Shown here: piece after piece, positions 42,115-50,792 of the stretch | Position numbering within the stretch: the stretch's first letter is position 1 | Layout of the letters: each line of letters starts with the position of its first letter | Source: Acinetobacter lwoffii | GTDB taxonomy: Bacteria > Pseudomonadota > Gammaproteobacteria > Pseudomonadales > Moraxellaceae | Direction: 5' to 3' | NCBI RefSeq assembly: GCF_002321025.1 | Contig: NZ_DCLL01000061.1 | Location: forward strand, 5,844-69,843 | Length of the DNA: 64,000 nucleotides | Position numbers and translations under genes: made by a program | Notes under the pieces: model-generated | What the model was told of the DNA's origin: nothing | What the model saw: only the letters and a program-made list of their open reading frames with translations | Database searches by the model: none

Positions 42115-43956
42115 ATGAGATTCGCGCATTTATTTAAAACTTTCAGGTTGATCTGGCTAGCCCCGCTGCTCGTAAGTAGCAGTTGGGCAGCCCTGATCAC
42201 CACCCCATATATTGCACTACATAGCCAGCCGAAATATGCCCAGGCCAAATTCCTGCCTTATGCCAATCCGCAAGCGCCTAAAGGCGGTACGCTGATTCTG
42301 GCAGCTGATGGCAGTTTCGATAATTTGAACAGCATGAATGGCAAAGGTAATGTCACTGAAGGGATCAACTATATTTTTGACAGTTTGCTGTCCAAGTCAC
42401 TGGATGAGCCCGGTGTGTACTATCCCTTGCTGGCGGAAAAAGTCAGTTTTGACCCCAAAAAAACTGCCTTTATTATTTTTCATTTAAATCCCAAAGCACG
42501 GTTCAGCAATGGCCAGCCGGTGACTGCGCAAGATGTCAAATACAGTTTTGAGTTGTTTCAGACCCAGTCCAATTTTGGCCTGCAGATGTATCTGGCTGAT
42601 TTAAACTGGCTGGAAGTCCTGTCACCTTTACAGGTCAAAATGCATTTTAAATCCGGACATAATCCGGAAATGGCGATGATTGTCGCACAGATGCCCATTT
42701 ATTCTAAACAGGAATGGCAAAAGCGTGATTTTAAAGAATTGACGCTGAAACCGATGCTGGGTTCAGGGCCCTATGTCATTGAACACATAGATGCTGGACG
42801 TAGTATTAGCTACAAACGCAATCCCCGATATTGGGGTAAAGACTTGATGGTCAACCGCGGGCGTTATAATTTTGACCGGATCAAGTATCGTTATTATCGT
42901 AGCCCTGAAATCAAGTTCGAAGCTTTCAAGTCGGGCCAATTTACCTTGCATGAGGAAAAACAGGTCAACCGTTGGGTGAAAGACTACCAGTTTCCTGCCG
43001 TTCGGCAAGGACAGGTGCAGCGTTACCGCTTTCAGCATCACAACCCGATTCCGACCCATAGTCTGATATTCAATACCCGCCGTCAGCCTTTTGCCGATAT
43101 CCGTTTCCGCCAAGCCTTGAGTTTTGCCTATGACTTTGAATGGCTGAATAAAGCCATGTTCTATGGTGAATATCAGCGCCTGAACAGCTTTTTTTCCAAT
43201 AGCGAGCTTGCATCTCATAGACGGCCAAGTGTTCAAGAACTGCACATTTTGAAACCCCATTTAAAGCAGCTTGATCCGGTTCAACGTCAGGCGGTACTTG
43301 AGGACTGGAAATATCCTCAGTCAGATGCCTCCGGTTTTAACCGGAACAATCTGTTAAAGGCCCGTCAATTGCTATTAAAGGCAGGCTATCGTTATCAACA
43401 GGGGAAGTTGGTCAATGCTGCGGGTCAACCGGTACAGATTGAGTTCCTGTTACATCAGGCGGAACAGCAGCGTGATCTGATGCCATATCTACGTCATTTA
43501 AAACGCTTGGGCATTCAGGCCAGCATTCGTATGGTAGAAACCGCGCAATATTATGAACGGCTGCGGAATTATCAGTTTGATATGATTGTCGATACCATGC
43601 CGCAATCCCTGACACCGGGGCAGGAGCAGAAACAGTTCTGGGGCAGTCAGGCCGCCACGCAGCCAGGTAATTATAATTATGCCGGCATTCGAAATCCGGC
43701 CATTGATGCCGTCATTCAGCAGGTGACACAGGCTCAAAACCGTGAACAGCTGGTGAATAGTACCCGAGCATTAGACCGTTTACTGCGTGCAGGCTATTAT
43801 CATATTCTGACTTATGGTACGGGTGAATACTGGTATGCTTACTGGAATATGTATCAGCAGCCGCAACGAAAACCTAAACTCTCCGCCGGGATTGATTACT
43901 GGTGGGTCGATGCAGAAAAGGCCAGACATGTGGCTGATTATTTCAAACAGCATTAA
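42115..43956 (+). CDS. yejA: YejA-like peptide/oligopeptide-binding protein of an ABC importer
   Basis: A 613-residue SBP family 5 protein. Signal peptide at 1-27 (LIWLAPLLVSSSWA), then YANPQAPKGGTLILAADGSFDNLNSMNGKGNV, a solute-binding region with KARFSNGQPVTAQDVKYSFELF, MLGSGPYVIE and KRNPRYWGKDLMVNRGRYNFD. It precedes yejB and yejE, as in the yejABEF operon; in E. coli that system takes up microcin C and peptides. It starts 10 bp after mltD. Confidence 0.9.
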   Translation: MRFAHLFKTFRLIWLAPLLVSSSWAALITTPYIALHSQPKYAQAKFLPYANPQAPKGGTLILAADGSFDNLNSMNGKGNVTEGINYIFDSLLSKSLDEPGVYYPLLAEKVSFDPKKTAFIIFHLNPKARFSNGQPVTAQDVKYSFELFQTQSNFGLQMYLADLNWLEVLSPLQVKMHFKSGHNPEMAMIVAQMPIYSKQEWQKRDFKELTLKPMLGSGPYVIEHIDAGRSISYKRNPRYWGKDLMVNRGRYNFDRIKYRYYRSPEIKFEAFKSGQFTLHEEKQVNRWVKDYQFPAVRQGQVQRYRFQHHNPIPTHSLIFNTRRQPFADIRFRQALSFAYDFEWLNKAMFYGEYQRLNSFFSNSELASHRRPSVQELHILKPHLKQLDPVQRQAVLEDWKYPQSDASGFNRNNLLKARQLLLKAGYRYQQGKLVNAAGQPVQIEFLLHQAEQQRDLMPYLRHLKRLGIQASIRMVETAQYYERLRNYQFDMIVDTMPQSLTPGQEQKQFWGSQAATQPGNYNYAGIRNPAIDAVIQQVTQAQNREQLVNSTRALDRLLRAGYYHILTYGTGEYWYAYWNMYQQPQRKPKLSAGIDYWWVDAEKARHVADYFKQH

Positions 43957-43980
43957 GCTCCAAGCCTATCAGGGAGTGCC

Positions 43981-45027
43981 ATGAGCACTTATATTCTCAA
44001 ACGTCTGTTGCTGATGATTCCAACCTTGCTGATCATTTTGCTGATCAATTTCATGGTGATCCAGCTGGCACCCGGTGGTCCGGTGGAGCAGGCGATTTAT
44101 CAGGCGCAACAGGTCAATGGTTTGGCGCATACCGGATTGCAGTATCAGGGAAAGCAAGGCCTCACACCGGAGATGCTTGAGCAGATTAATATCCAGTACG
44201 GCTTTGACCAGCCGCTGCATATTCGATTTTGGGAAATGCTAACGCGTTATGCGCAGTTTGATCTGGGGCAGAGTTTTTTCAAAGACAAACCTGTGACTGA
44301 ACTCATCTGGGAAAAATTGCCAGTATCGCTTTCTTTAGGCCTGTGGAGTACCTTGCTGATTTATCTGGTCTCCATTCCTTTAGGGATTAGAAAAGCCCGA
44401 AAACATGGCAGTCTGTTTGATCAGACTACCTCTCTAGTGTTGGCAGTAGGCTATGCCATTCCAGCCTTTATTTTTGCCATTTTACTCATCGTATTTTTTA
44501 CTGGTGGGTCTTATCTGCACTGGTTTCCCTTGCAGGGAATTCGCTCTGAAAATTTTGCTGAACTCTCATTCTTTGCGAAAATTCAGGATTATTTCTGGCA
44601 TATGGCCTTGCCGCTGTTGGCCATGGTGCTTGGCGGATTTGCCAGTTTGACCTATCTGGTCAAATTTTCCTTTGTAGAAGAGCTGACTAAGCAATATGTC
44701 TTGGCTGCCCGGGCCAAAGGTTTAACTGAACATGCAGTGCTGTATCGGCATGTATTCCGGAATGCCATTTTAGTGCTTATCGCAGGTTTGCCTGAAGTTC
44801 TGATCGGGGTGTTTTTTGTGGGAAACCTGTTTATCGAGATTATCTTTAATCTGGATGGGTTAGGTGTTTTAGGGTTTGAGGCAATTATCCAGCGTGACTA
44901 TCCGGTGATTTTCGGTACTTTGTTTATCTTTACCTTGCTCGGCCTGCTGCTGCGCTTGCTGAGCGATTTGCTCTATCAACTGATTGATCCAAGGATTCAT
45001 TTCAGTTCACGTCGAGGATCACAATAA
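43981..45027 (+). CDS. yejB: YejB-like ABC importer permease
   Basis: A 348-residue permease of the DppB/OppB type with six predicted spans. Seen: MSTYILKRLLLMIPTLLIILLINFMVIQLAPGGP, KLPVSLSLGLWSTLLIYLVSIPLG and the EAA loop VLAARAKGLTEHAVLYRHVFRNAILVLIAGLPEVL. Stop overlaps the yejE start by one base (TAATG). Confidence 0.92.
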   Translation: MSTYILKRLLLMIPTLLIILLINFMVIQLAPGGPVEQAIYQAQQVNGLAHTGLQYQGKQGLTPEMLEQINIQYGFDQPLHIRFWEMLTRYAQFDLGQSFFKDKPVTELIWEKLPVSLSLGLWSTLLIYLVSIPLGIRKARKHGSLFDQTTSLVLAVGYAIPAFIFAILLIVFFTGGSYLHWFPLQGIRSENFAELSFFAKIQDYFWHMALPLLAMVLGGFASLTYLVKFSFVEELTKQYVLAARAKGLTEHAVLYRHVFRNAILVLIAGLPEVLIGVFFVGNLFIEIIFNLDGLGVLGFEAIIQRDYPVIFGTLFIFTLLGLLLRLLSDLLYQLIDPRIHFSSRRGSQ

Positions 45028-46037
45028 TGTCTTCCTTGATGCAAGCACGCTGGCAACGTTTTAAGCAGCATAAGCTGGGCTTTGGCTGCTTCATTATTTT
45101 CAGTGCTATTTTCATCATTTCCTTGGGTGCAGAACTGATTGCTAACGATAAGCCCTTGTTGGTGAAATATGATCATGCTTTTTATCTGCCTATCCTGAAA
45201 TCCTATCCAGAAACCACGTTTGGTGGGGTATTTGAGACAGAAGCAGAATATAAAGATCCCGTTGTACAGCAACTGATTGCAGAAAAAGGCTGGGCGATCT
45301 GGCCCATCATTCCATTTTCTTATCAAACGCCAAATTTTGAACTGGCTGAACCAGTGCCTTCGCCACCGAGTGCGCAAAACTGGCTGGGAACAGATGATCA
45401 GGGCCGTGATGTTCTGGCACGGATTCTATATGGCTTAAGGATTTCATTACTGTTTGGTTTTGCTGTGACTCTATTGTCTGCAGCGTTGGGAATTTTAGTA
45501 GGGGCAATTCAGGGTTATTATGGTGGATGGATTGACCTGATCGGACAACGCATACTCGAAGTCTGGAGCGGTTTGCCGATGCTGTTTATGGTGATGGTAC
45601 TGGTCAGTCTGTTTACCCCGAGTATTTACTGGCTATTTCTGATCATGCTGTTATTTGGCTGGACCACACTGGTGAGTATGGTGCGCGCTGAGTTTTTGCG
45701 CGCCAGAAATCTGGAATATGTCTGGGCAGTAAAAAGTATCGGGGCGGGGGATGGACGGATCATGTTCAAACATATTCTCCCCAATGTGATAGGTTCTAGC
45801 CTGTCACAGTTACCTTTTATGCTAACCGCCAATATTACTGCACTGACAGCGCTGGATTTTTTAGGGTATGGTCTGCCACCCGATTCGGCATCCCTCGGGG
45901 AACTCTTGCTTCAGGCCAAAAACAACTTAAATGCGCCGTGGCTGGCATTGTCGGGATTCTTTAGTTTGGCGATTGTACTGAGTTTGCTGATCTATATGGG
46001 AGAAGCGGTACGGGATGCTTTTGATCCAAGAAACTAA
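45027..46037 (+). CDS. yejE: YejE-like ABC importer permease
   Basis: A 336-residue DppC-type permease: RFKQHKLGFGCFIIFSAIFII, NWLGTDDQGRDVLARILYGLRISLLFGFAVTLLSAALGILVG, and the EAA motif VWAVKSIGAGDGRIMFKHILPNVIGSSLSQLP. The unusually long first periplasmic loop (about 40-120) is YejE-like. It is the last gene of the operon; the ATP-binding gene yejF that follows in enterics is not in this window. Confidence 0.92.
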   Translation: MSSLMQARWQRFKQHKLGFGCFIIFSAIFIISLGAELIANDKPLLVKYDHAFYLPILKSYPETTFGGVFETEAEYKDPVVQQLIAEKGWAIWPIIPFSYQTPNFELAEPVPSPPSAQNWLGTDDQGRDVLARILYGLRISLLFGFAVTLLSAALGILVGAIQGYYGGWIDLIGQRILEVWSGLPMLFMVMVLVSLFTPSIYWLFLIMLLFGWTTLVSMVRAEFLRARNLEYVWAVKSIGAGDGRIMFKHILPNVIGSSLSQLPFMLTANITALTALDFLGYGLPPDSASLGELLLQAKNNLNAPWLALSGFFSLAIVLSLLIYMGEAVRDAFDPRN

Positions 46038-46089
46038 ATCACAAAAATCTTTAACCATAAGAAAATAAGCAGATAAAAATTGTGTAAAT

Positions 46090-46130
46090 TTGACAAGACT
46101 GATTGTCAATTGTTCTGGCTTACGTTATAA
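46090..46130 (+). promoter_or_regulatory. Promoter and operator candidate for the flavin oxidoreductase
   Basis: TTGACA-N8-TGTCAA (46090-46109) is a palindrome. TTGTCA inside it (46103-46108), a 16-bp spacer and TTATAA (46125-46130) make a fair sigma-70 promoter, so a protein on the palindrome would cover the -35 box. TetR- or LysR-like control would be typical but the regulator is not seen nearby. Confidence 0.45.
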
Positions 46131-46167
46131 ACGAGTACAAAATAAAAGTAACGTATCAGGACAGATC

Positions 46168-47412
46168 ATGACTCAATTGGCCGATTCCATTCAAATTCGT
46201 AATACCACTTTTAAAAATCGCATCATTAAAGGTGCCATGAGTGAAGCACTGGCCAATGATGCCGGCCAGCCCAATCAGGCGCATTTCAAGTTGTATGAAG
46301 CATGGGCCGAAGGTGGCTTGGGTTGTGCTATTACGGGTAATGTCATGGTGGATTATCGTGCCAAGAATGAACCGGGCGTCGTAGTGGTAGAAACAGAACG
46401 CGATCTAGCGCAGCTCAAAGTCTGGGCCGACGTAGGCAAACAGCATGGCATGGTACAACTGGTCCAGTTGTCGCATCCGGGCCGCCAGTGTCCCAAAGGT
46501 CTGAATAAAGAAACGGTTGCACCGTCCGCAGTCCCATTTAGTCCGGCTTTGGCCATGAGCTTTGGAACCCCACGGGAATTGCGTGAAGATGAAATCCTGG
46601 ATATTATCCAGCGCTTTGCCACTTCGGCTGCTATCTGTGAACAAGCAGGATTTGAGGGGGTGCAGTTGCATGGGGCACATGGTTATCTGATTAGCCAGTT
46701 TCTGTCACCGCTGACCAATAAGCGTCAGGATCAATGGGGTGGTAGTATTGAGAATCGCACCCGTTTCTTGCTGCAAACCTATCAGGCTGTTCGTGCTGCG
46801 ACTTCGGAAAATTTTATTATTTCAGTCAAGCTGAATTCAGCTGATTTCCAGCGCGGTGGTATTAGCGAAGAAGATGTCATTTATGTCTTTAAGGCGATGG
46901 ACGTTGCAGGCATCGATATCATTGAAGTGTCAGGTGGTAGCTATGAAGCACCTGCGATGGCCGGCGTGAAAGCAGACAAGCGCAAGGCCTCGACCATTGC
47001 CCGTGAAGCCTATTTCCTCGATTTTGCCGAAAAAATCCGCCAGGAAGTGAAGTGCCATATCATGGTCACTGGTGGATTCCGAACAGTTGAAGGCATGAAT
47101 GCCGCGCTCGACAGTGGTGCTTGTGATTTTGTCGGGATTGCACGTCCCTTTGCGGTAGAACCTGATTTAGGGAATCGTCTGGTTGCAGGGCAGGATGTAC
47201 GTTATGCGGTTGAGAAAATTAAAACCGGTATTCCAATGGTCGACAAGATGGCGATTATGGAAATCATCTGGTATGCCGCGCAGTTTAAGGAAATTGCCAA
47301 AGGCAAGCAGCCTAATCCGAAACTGTCACCACTAAAAGTCTTTTTGCAGTATCTGAAAGGCAATGTCAAAGCGGTGATCAAGGGACAATTAAACTCGCGA
47401 AAATCGGCTTAA
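46168..47412 (+). CDS. NADH:flavin oxidoreductase (old yellow enzyme family)
   Basis: A 414-residue TIM-barrel flavoprotein. Seen: TFKNRIIKGAMSEALANDAGQP (FMN region), VQLSHPGRQCP, AGFEGVQLHGAHGYLISQFLSPLTNKRQDQWGGSIENR and the FMN phosphate motif FRTVEGMNAALDSGACDFVGIARPFAVEPDLG. It has no C-terminal Fe-S/FAD part, so it is the short OYE-like class, and probably reduces activated C=C bonds. Start at MTQLADSI is chosen with AGGA upstream; the longer ORF from 46090 runs through the promoter. Confidence 0.9.
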   Translation: MTQLADSIQIRNTTFKNRIIKGAMSEALANDAGQPNQAHFKLYEAWAEGGLGCAITGNVMVDYRAKNEPGVVVVETERDLAQLKVWADVGKQHGMVQLVQLSHPGRQCPKGLNKETVAPSAVPFSPALAMSFGTPRELREDEILDIIQRFATSAAICEQAGFEGVQLHGAHGYLISQFLSPLTNKRQDQWGGSIENRTRFLLQTYQAVRAATSENFIISVKLNSADFQRGGISEEDVIYVFKAMDVAGIDIIEVSGGSYEAPAMAGVKADKRKASTIAREAYFLDFAEKIRQEVKCHIMVTGGFRTVEGMNAALDSGACDFVGIARPFAVEPDLGNRLVAGQDVRYAVEKIKTGIPMVDKMAIMEIIWYAAQFKEIAKGKQPNPKLSPLKVFLQYLKGNVKAVIKGQLNSRKSA

Positions 47413-47420
47413 TCTTTATT

Positions 47421-47453
47421 AAAAAACCGGACACTGCAAATGTCCGGTTTTTT
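47421..47453. terminator. Bidirectional terminator
   Basis: Stem AAAAAACCGGACA/TGTCCGGTTTTTT with a 7-nt loop, between the convergent oxidoreductase and diiron-family genes. Confidence 0.93.
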
Positions 47454-47476
47454 AATTTCTGGCACTTAGGGGTGCT

Positions 47477-48898
47477 TTAGGAATAATGCATCGCCTGGGT
47501 CTGAAAAGGAAATAATAACTGGCTTAACTGACGAGTCGCCCATAAACCAATTTCAGTATGATGCATATGCGGTGCAGTATAAGGAATCAGTAAATCAATT
47601 TTCTGTTCAGCACCCTCACAGCGCATGAAGCGGCTTTTTAACTGATTTAAGCGCTGCTGGTCCATACGGCTCATTGCAGGTTCAATTTTTGCTTGTGATG
47701 GGGCTGCACTACGTGAGGACAGGCGAGTTGCCAAGCCTGCACCCTGAATCCAGTCTTTAATAATCTGTTTTTCGGTCGCATTAAAGACCCCAAACATTTT
47801 ACCTTCCGGATGATCGATCATTTTCCAGAAGCGACTTTGTTCTACTGGCGCATCTTTCACGATCCAGCCTTTTTCAATCATCACCTGCAAAAACTCGCTA
47901 ATCTGGGCAGGATCGGATAACCAATCATTGATGGTCTTGCCACTAAACTGGCATTTCTGATTATGAATATATTGACCAATCAGCGCTTTATTCTGGAACA
48001 CTTTTAAAGCCATCTGTTCAATGTCCAGTTCCTTAATAATCTGAGAAGAACTTTTGCCGATGTCATTCAGGACATAGCCTTTTTTAATCAGCTCCAGATA
48101 AGTTTCCGGGTTTTCTGCATGATTAAAATGCTGGATAAATGCTTGCAGGGATTTCTGCGCATGACCATTGTGAGCATTATCAATAGTAATGTGCACATTG
48201 AAATAATGTGGATCGATACCCAGTTCAGCCAGTTCATAATTGGTGATTAACAGATGCAGCGGTAACTGTTCATAGCCGAGATTAAAGCCAATGACCAAAG
48301 GTAGGTATTTGGCCGGGGCATAAGCCAGTGCGAGCTGTACGGCAGCCTGTTCGTAGTAACTGTCATCCAAATGCTCGGCATAACTGTTCAGCTCATAATG
48401 ACTCAACAGGTCCTGATACATGGTGACATGATTGGCACGCGGATGCCCTAAACCAAGCTCTTCGAGATAGATGTAAATCAAATCTTTCAACTCGGGCTGA
48501 TTACAGTTTGGCACGGTTGAATACAACCAAGCACCATCGACCAGTTTAACCGGTGCAACTTTCGCCAGGAATTCGAAAGCATGAGAAACCGTCGGAAAAT
48601 ATTCCCGGGGCTGTTGCTGTTTCCGGCGATTGACATAGGTCTGGAAAGTCGCACAAACCTGATGATGTTGTTCTAAAAGATGCTGTTCAACCTGTGCAGG
48701 CTGATCCAACCATCCGAGAGTATCAATATTTAAATTTTTAATCAGATCGCTCAAATAAGAGTCGGCTTTTTCGGTTTTGGTATATGTCGAAATTTCAGTA
48801 TCTTGAAAAAAGTCGACCCAATCCTTAAAGCTTTTAATTTGATAATTATGATTTTTATTTGGCGATAAAGGTAAACTTAGCTCTGTGCTGACGAACAT
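47477..48898 (-). CDS. Iron-containing redox enzyme (heme-oxygenase-like diiron family)
   Basis: A 473-residue protein. A central domain (about 100-260) fits the heme-oxygenase-like diiron family: YIYLEELGLGHPRANHVTMYQDLL offers an Glu and His ligand set, and HITIDNAHNGHAQKSLQAF offers the second D..H pair. Members of this superfamily activate O2 for unusual chemistry (N-oxidation, C-C cleavage, alkene formation). The extra 100 residues at each end are unassigned; the N-terminus has no signal peptide. Single gene with no biosynthetic neighbours. Substrate unknown. Metal ligands were picked by eye. Confidence 0.68.
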   Translation of the reverse strand: MFVSTELSLPLSPNKNHNYQIKSFKDWVDFFQDTEISTYTKTEKADSYLSDLIKNLNIDTLGWLDQPAQVEQHLLEQHHQVCATFQTYVNRRKQQQPREYFPTVSHAFEFLAKVAPVKLVDGAWLYSTVPNCNQPELKDLIYIYLEELGLGHPRANHVTMYQDLLSHYELNSYAEHLDDSYYEQAAVQLALAYAPAKYLPLVIGFNLGYEQLPLHLLITNYELAELGIDPHYFNVHITIDNAHNGHAQKSLQAFIQHFNHAENPETYLELIKKGYVLNDIGKSSSQIIKELDIEQMALKVFQNKALIGQYIHNQKCQFSGKTINDWLSDPAQISEFLQVMIEKGWIVKDAPVEQSRFWKMIDHPEGKMFGVFNATEKQIIKDWIQGAGLATRLSSRSAAPSQAKIEPAMSRMDQQRLNQLKSRFMRCEGAEQKIDLLIPYTAPHMHHTEIGLWATRQLSQLLFPFQTQAMHYS

Positions 48899-49206
48899 AA
48901 TCTGATCCTTGCAGATTTCTCTTGATTTACCTTAACGTGCCCTCTAAAAGCAGGGTGTTGAATTTTTGTTCTAATTTATTGGTGTATTGCTTTAAATGAA
49001 AATGAACGGATATTTCTATGCATAGAAATGTTAAAACAATACAAATTGTAAAATTAAGAATGGGATGGCACCCCCCAGAAAGAGAGCTAGATTTGAACGA
49101 ATGATAAAAACAGGGTTTAAAGATTCGAGAAATAAAAGTTGCAAGATAAAAAAAAGCCCGAGTCGCAATGCTCGGGCTTTTTGTTGAGATGTTGCCATCT
49201 CGAATA
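48899..49206. other. Intergenic region with the tRNA-Glu array terminator
   Basis: 308 AT-rich bases between the diiron-family gene and the tRNA-Glu array. It contains the terminator at 49151-49182 and a short TTCTATGCATAGAAA dyad near 49012-49026. Nothing else is seen. Confidence 0.55.
49151..49182 (-). terminator. Terminator of the tRNA-Glu array
   Basis: Stem AAAAAGCCCGAG/CTCGGGCTTTTT with an 8-nt loop, read leftwards from the third tRNA gene. Confidence 0.9.
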
Positions 49207-49282
49207 TGGCGTCCCTACGGGGATTCGAACCCCGGTTACCGCCGTGAAAGGGCGATGTCCTAGGCCTCTAGACGATAGGGAC
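49207..49282 (-). tRNA. tRNA-Glu(UUC), array copy 3
   Basis: 76 nt on the minus strand including an encoded CCA. Acceptor GTCCCTA/TAGGGAC, anticodon loop CTTTCAC giving UUC, T-arm GGTTCGAATCC. It is the last of three tandem copies; the terminator follows. Confidence 0.97.
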
Positions 49283-49328
49283 AGTACAGAAGATAAATTT
49301 TAAAACCGCTACTTTTAGCTTGAAGTAA

Positions 49329-49404
49329 TGGCGTCCCTACGGGGATTCGAACCCCGGTTACCGCCGTGAAAGGGCGATGTCCTAGGCCTCTAGACGATAG
49401 GGAC
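49329..49404 (-). tRNA. tRNA-Glu(UUC), array copy 2
   Basis: Identical to the other copies, 76 nt with encoded CCA, anticodon UUC. 46 bp from copy 3 and 24 bp from copy 1. Confidence 0.97.
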
Positions 49405-49428
49405 TTAATAAAATGTACTTCTGAAAAT

Positions 49429-49504
49429 TGGCGTCCCTACGGGGATTCGAACCCCGGTTACCGCCGTGAAAGGGCGATGTCCTAGGCCTCTAGACGATAG
49501 GGAC
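49429..49504 (-). tRNA. tRNA-Glu(UUC), array copy 1
   Basis: Identical 76-nt copy with encoded CCA and anticodon UUC; the first in the transcript, behind a near-consensus sigma-70 promoter. Confidence 0.97.
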
Positions 49505-49521
49505 GTTTCAGAGGTGGGCGT

Positions 49522-49550
49522 ATAATAGGGTGAAAACAGGGGGGTGTCAA
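49522..49550 (-). promoter_or_regulatory. Sigma-70 promoter of the tRNA-Glu array
   Basis: Minus strand: -35 TTGACA (49545-49550), 17-bp spacer, -10 TATTAT (49522-49527), followed by a C-rich segment GCCCACC like stringent discriminators. Confidence 0.9.
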
Positions 49551-49635
49551 ACGCATTTCCATAAAAAAAATGATTTTCTGGATTGAGTGCGTAAATTTAA
49601 AACAATCTTGTGGAAATACTTGAAAATTACATGGT

Positions 49636-50547
49636 TTAAGCTGGATTTTTAAGCAATTCCAGAATTGCTTCTACCACCTGCGGATGCAGTAAATAGCCGG
49701 TAATGTCATGCGGGCGGTGAATATGGGTACGAATGCCGTGGTTAATAATGGCGGGTTGAAACTGAAATGGCGGTTGTGTAAGAGGAAAGGCGGTAAGAAA
49801 ATCATCAGTTGAATAGAAATTTATCCAGTCGCCTGTAATTGCAGCAGGTCGTACAATGGGTTGCGGTAAATGTGACTGGATCACCTGGAAGGCTAATGGT
49901 GATCCTAAAGTAATAAAACGCTGTACATTCAGTTCAGGATGCTGAATAAGATAATTATAGGCAATCACACTGCCCAGGGAGTGAGCAATCACAATACAAG
50001 GTTTGCGACCATTCAATTGCCGGGCAATCCGTTCACGAACTTCCTTCATGAAACTAGGATTGTCGAGATACAGATAGGTTTCAATCAAAAATTTCTGAAG
50101 CAGGCTACGATGCAGGCTGGGAAAATAATTAAGCAATAATACAAAGTCTCGCAGTGCAACATTTTTGCTTAGCGTAGTAATAAATTTGAATTTCTGTTTG
50201 AAATCCATCGGCTCATTCAGATGAAGCTGGGGAAGATCGGAAATCATGGGCTTGCGCCAGCCAGGACGTGGAACTGGTGCAGGAAGTTGAGGATGGACAG
50301 GTTGACGGAAACGAAAGCTGGGCCAGTGCTGGGGCATCAAGGTGCCAGCATTCAGGATGTTGCGAACGTTATAGTGTGAAAGCAAGTCCCCATAAAATGG
50401 AATGTGAATATGACGTCGTAAATAACTGAATCTGGCATCATGACGGTGTTTGCGAATGCCTTTTTGAAGTATATGCAGCCAGCGCTGGCGGATCGATGCA
50501 GCACTATGATGTTGCTGGTTCATTCCATGAATAAAAATAACTTTCAT
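49636..50547 (-). CDS. Alpha/beta hydrolase, tandem paralogue A
   Basis: A 303-residue serine hydrolase-like protein. Oxyanion region MKVIFIHGMNQQ, nucleophile motif IVIAHSLGSVIAYNYLIQHPEL (Ser in AHSLGS), and a late His/Asp region (DDFLTAFPLTQPPF, HGIRTHIHRPHDITGYLLHPQVVEAILELL). No signal peptide or lipobox. It resembles lipases/PGAP1-like esterases with AHSLGS. Neighbour 50793-51686 is a close paralogue. The first 30 residues are His/Arg rich (KHRHDARFSYLRRHIHIPFYGDLL). Substrate is unknown. Confidence 0.8.
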   Translation of the reverse strand: MKVIFIHGMNQQHHSAASIRQRWLHILQKGIRKHRHDARFSYLRRHIHIPFYGDLLSHYNVRNILNAGTLMPQHWPSFRFRQPVHPQLPAPVPRPGWRKPMISDLPQLHLNEPMDFKQKFKFITTLSKNVALRDFVLLLNYFPSLHRSLLQKFLIETYLYLDNPSFMKEVRERIARQLNGRKPCIVIAHSLGSVIAYNYLIQHPELNVQRFITLGSPLAFQVIQSHLPQPIVRPAAITGDWINFYSTDDFLTAFPLTQPPFQFQPAIINHGIRTHIHRPHDITGYLLHPQVVEAILELLKNPA

Positions 50548-50792
50548 CGATACCTCACGGAGGTCGATCTATATATTCACAGTATAGAGAAAATTGCGGC
50601 AAGCCAAGCTGCACTTTTTGTGGCGTTAATGTGTAAATTATCTTTGATAAAACAATCATTAACAGACATATGTATATTTATAAAAAAGGCAGAAAAAGCA
50701 GTAAATTGGTAGGTCCGCATGAAAGATTTTATTGAATAGAAAAAGAAGATGAATGGAACAGTAAAAGTTGAATTTAGAGTTTGGCGTGAGTC

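Noticed and set aside
42763..43260. 165-codon frame antisense to yejA
   Set aside because: Coding shadow of yejA with no start signal or motif.
49207..49504. CRISPR-like array appearance (76-bp identical repeats with short spacers)
   Set aside because: The repeats fold as tRNA-Glu with CCA ends, and no cas genes are present.
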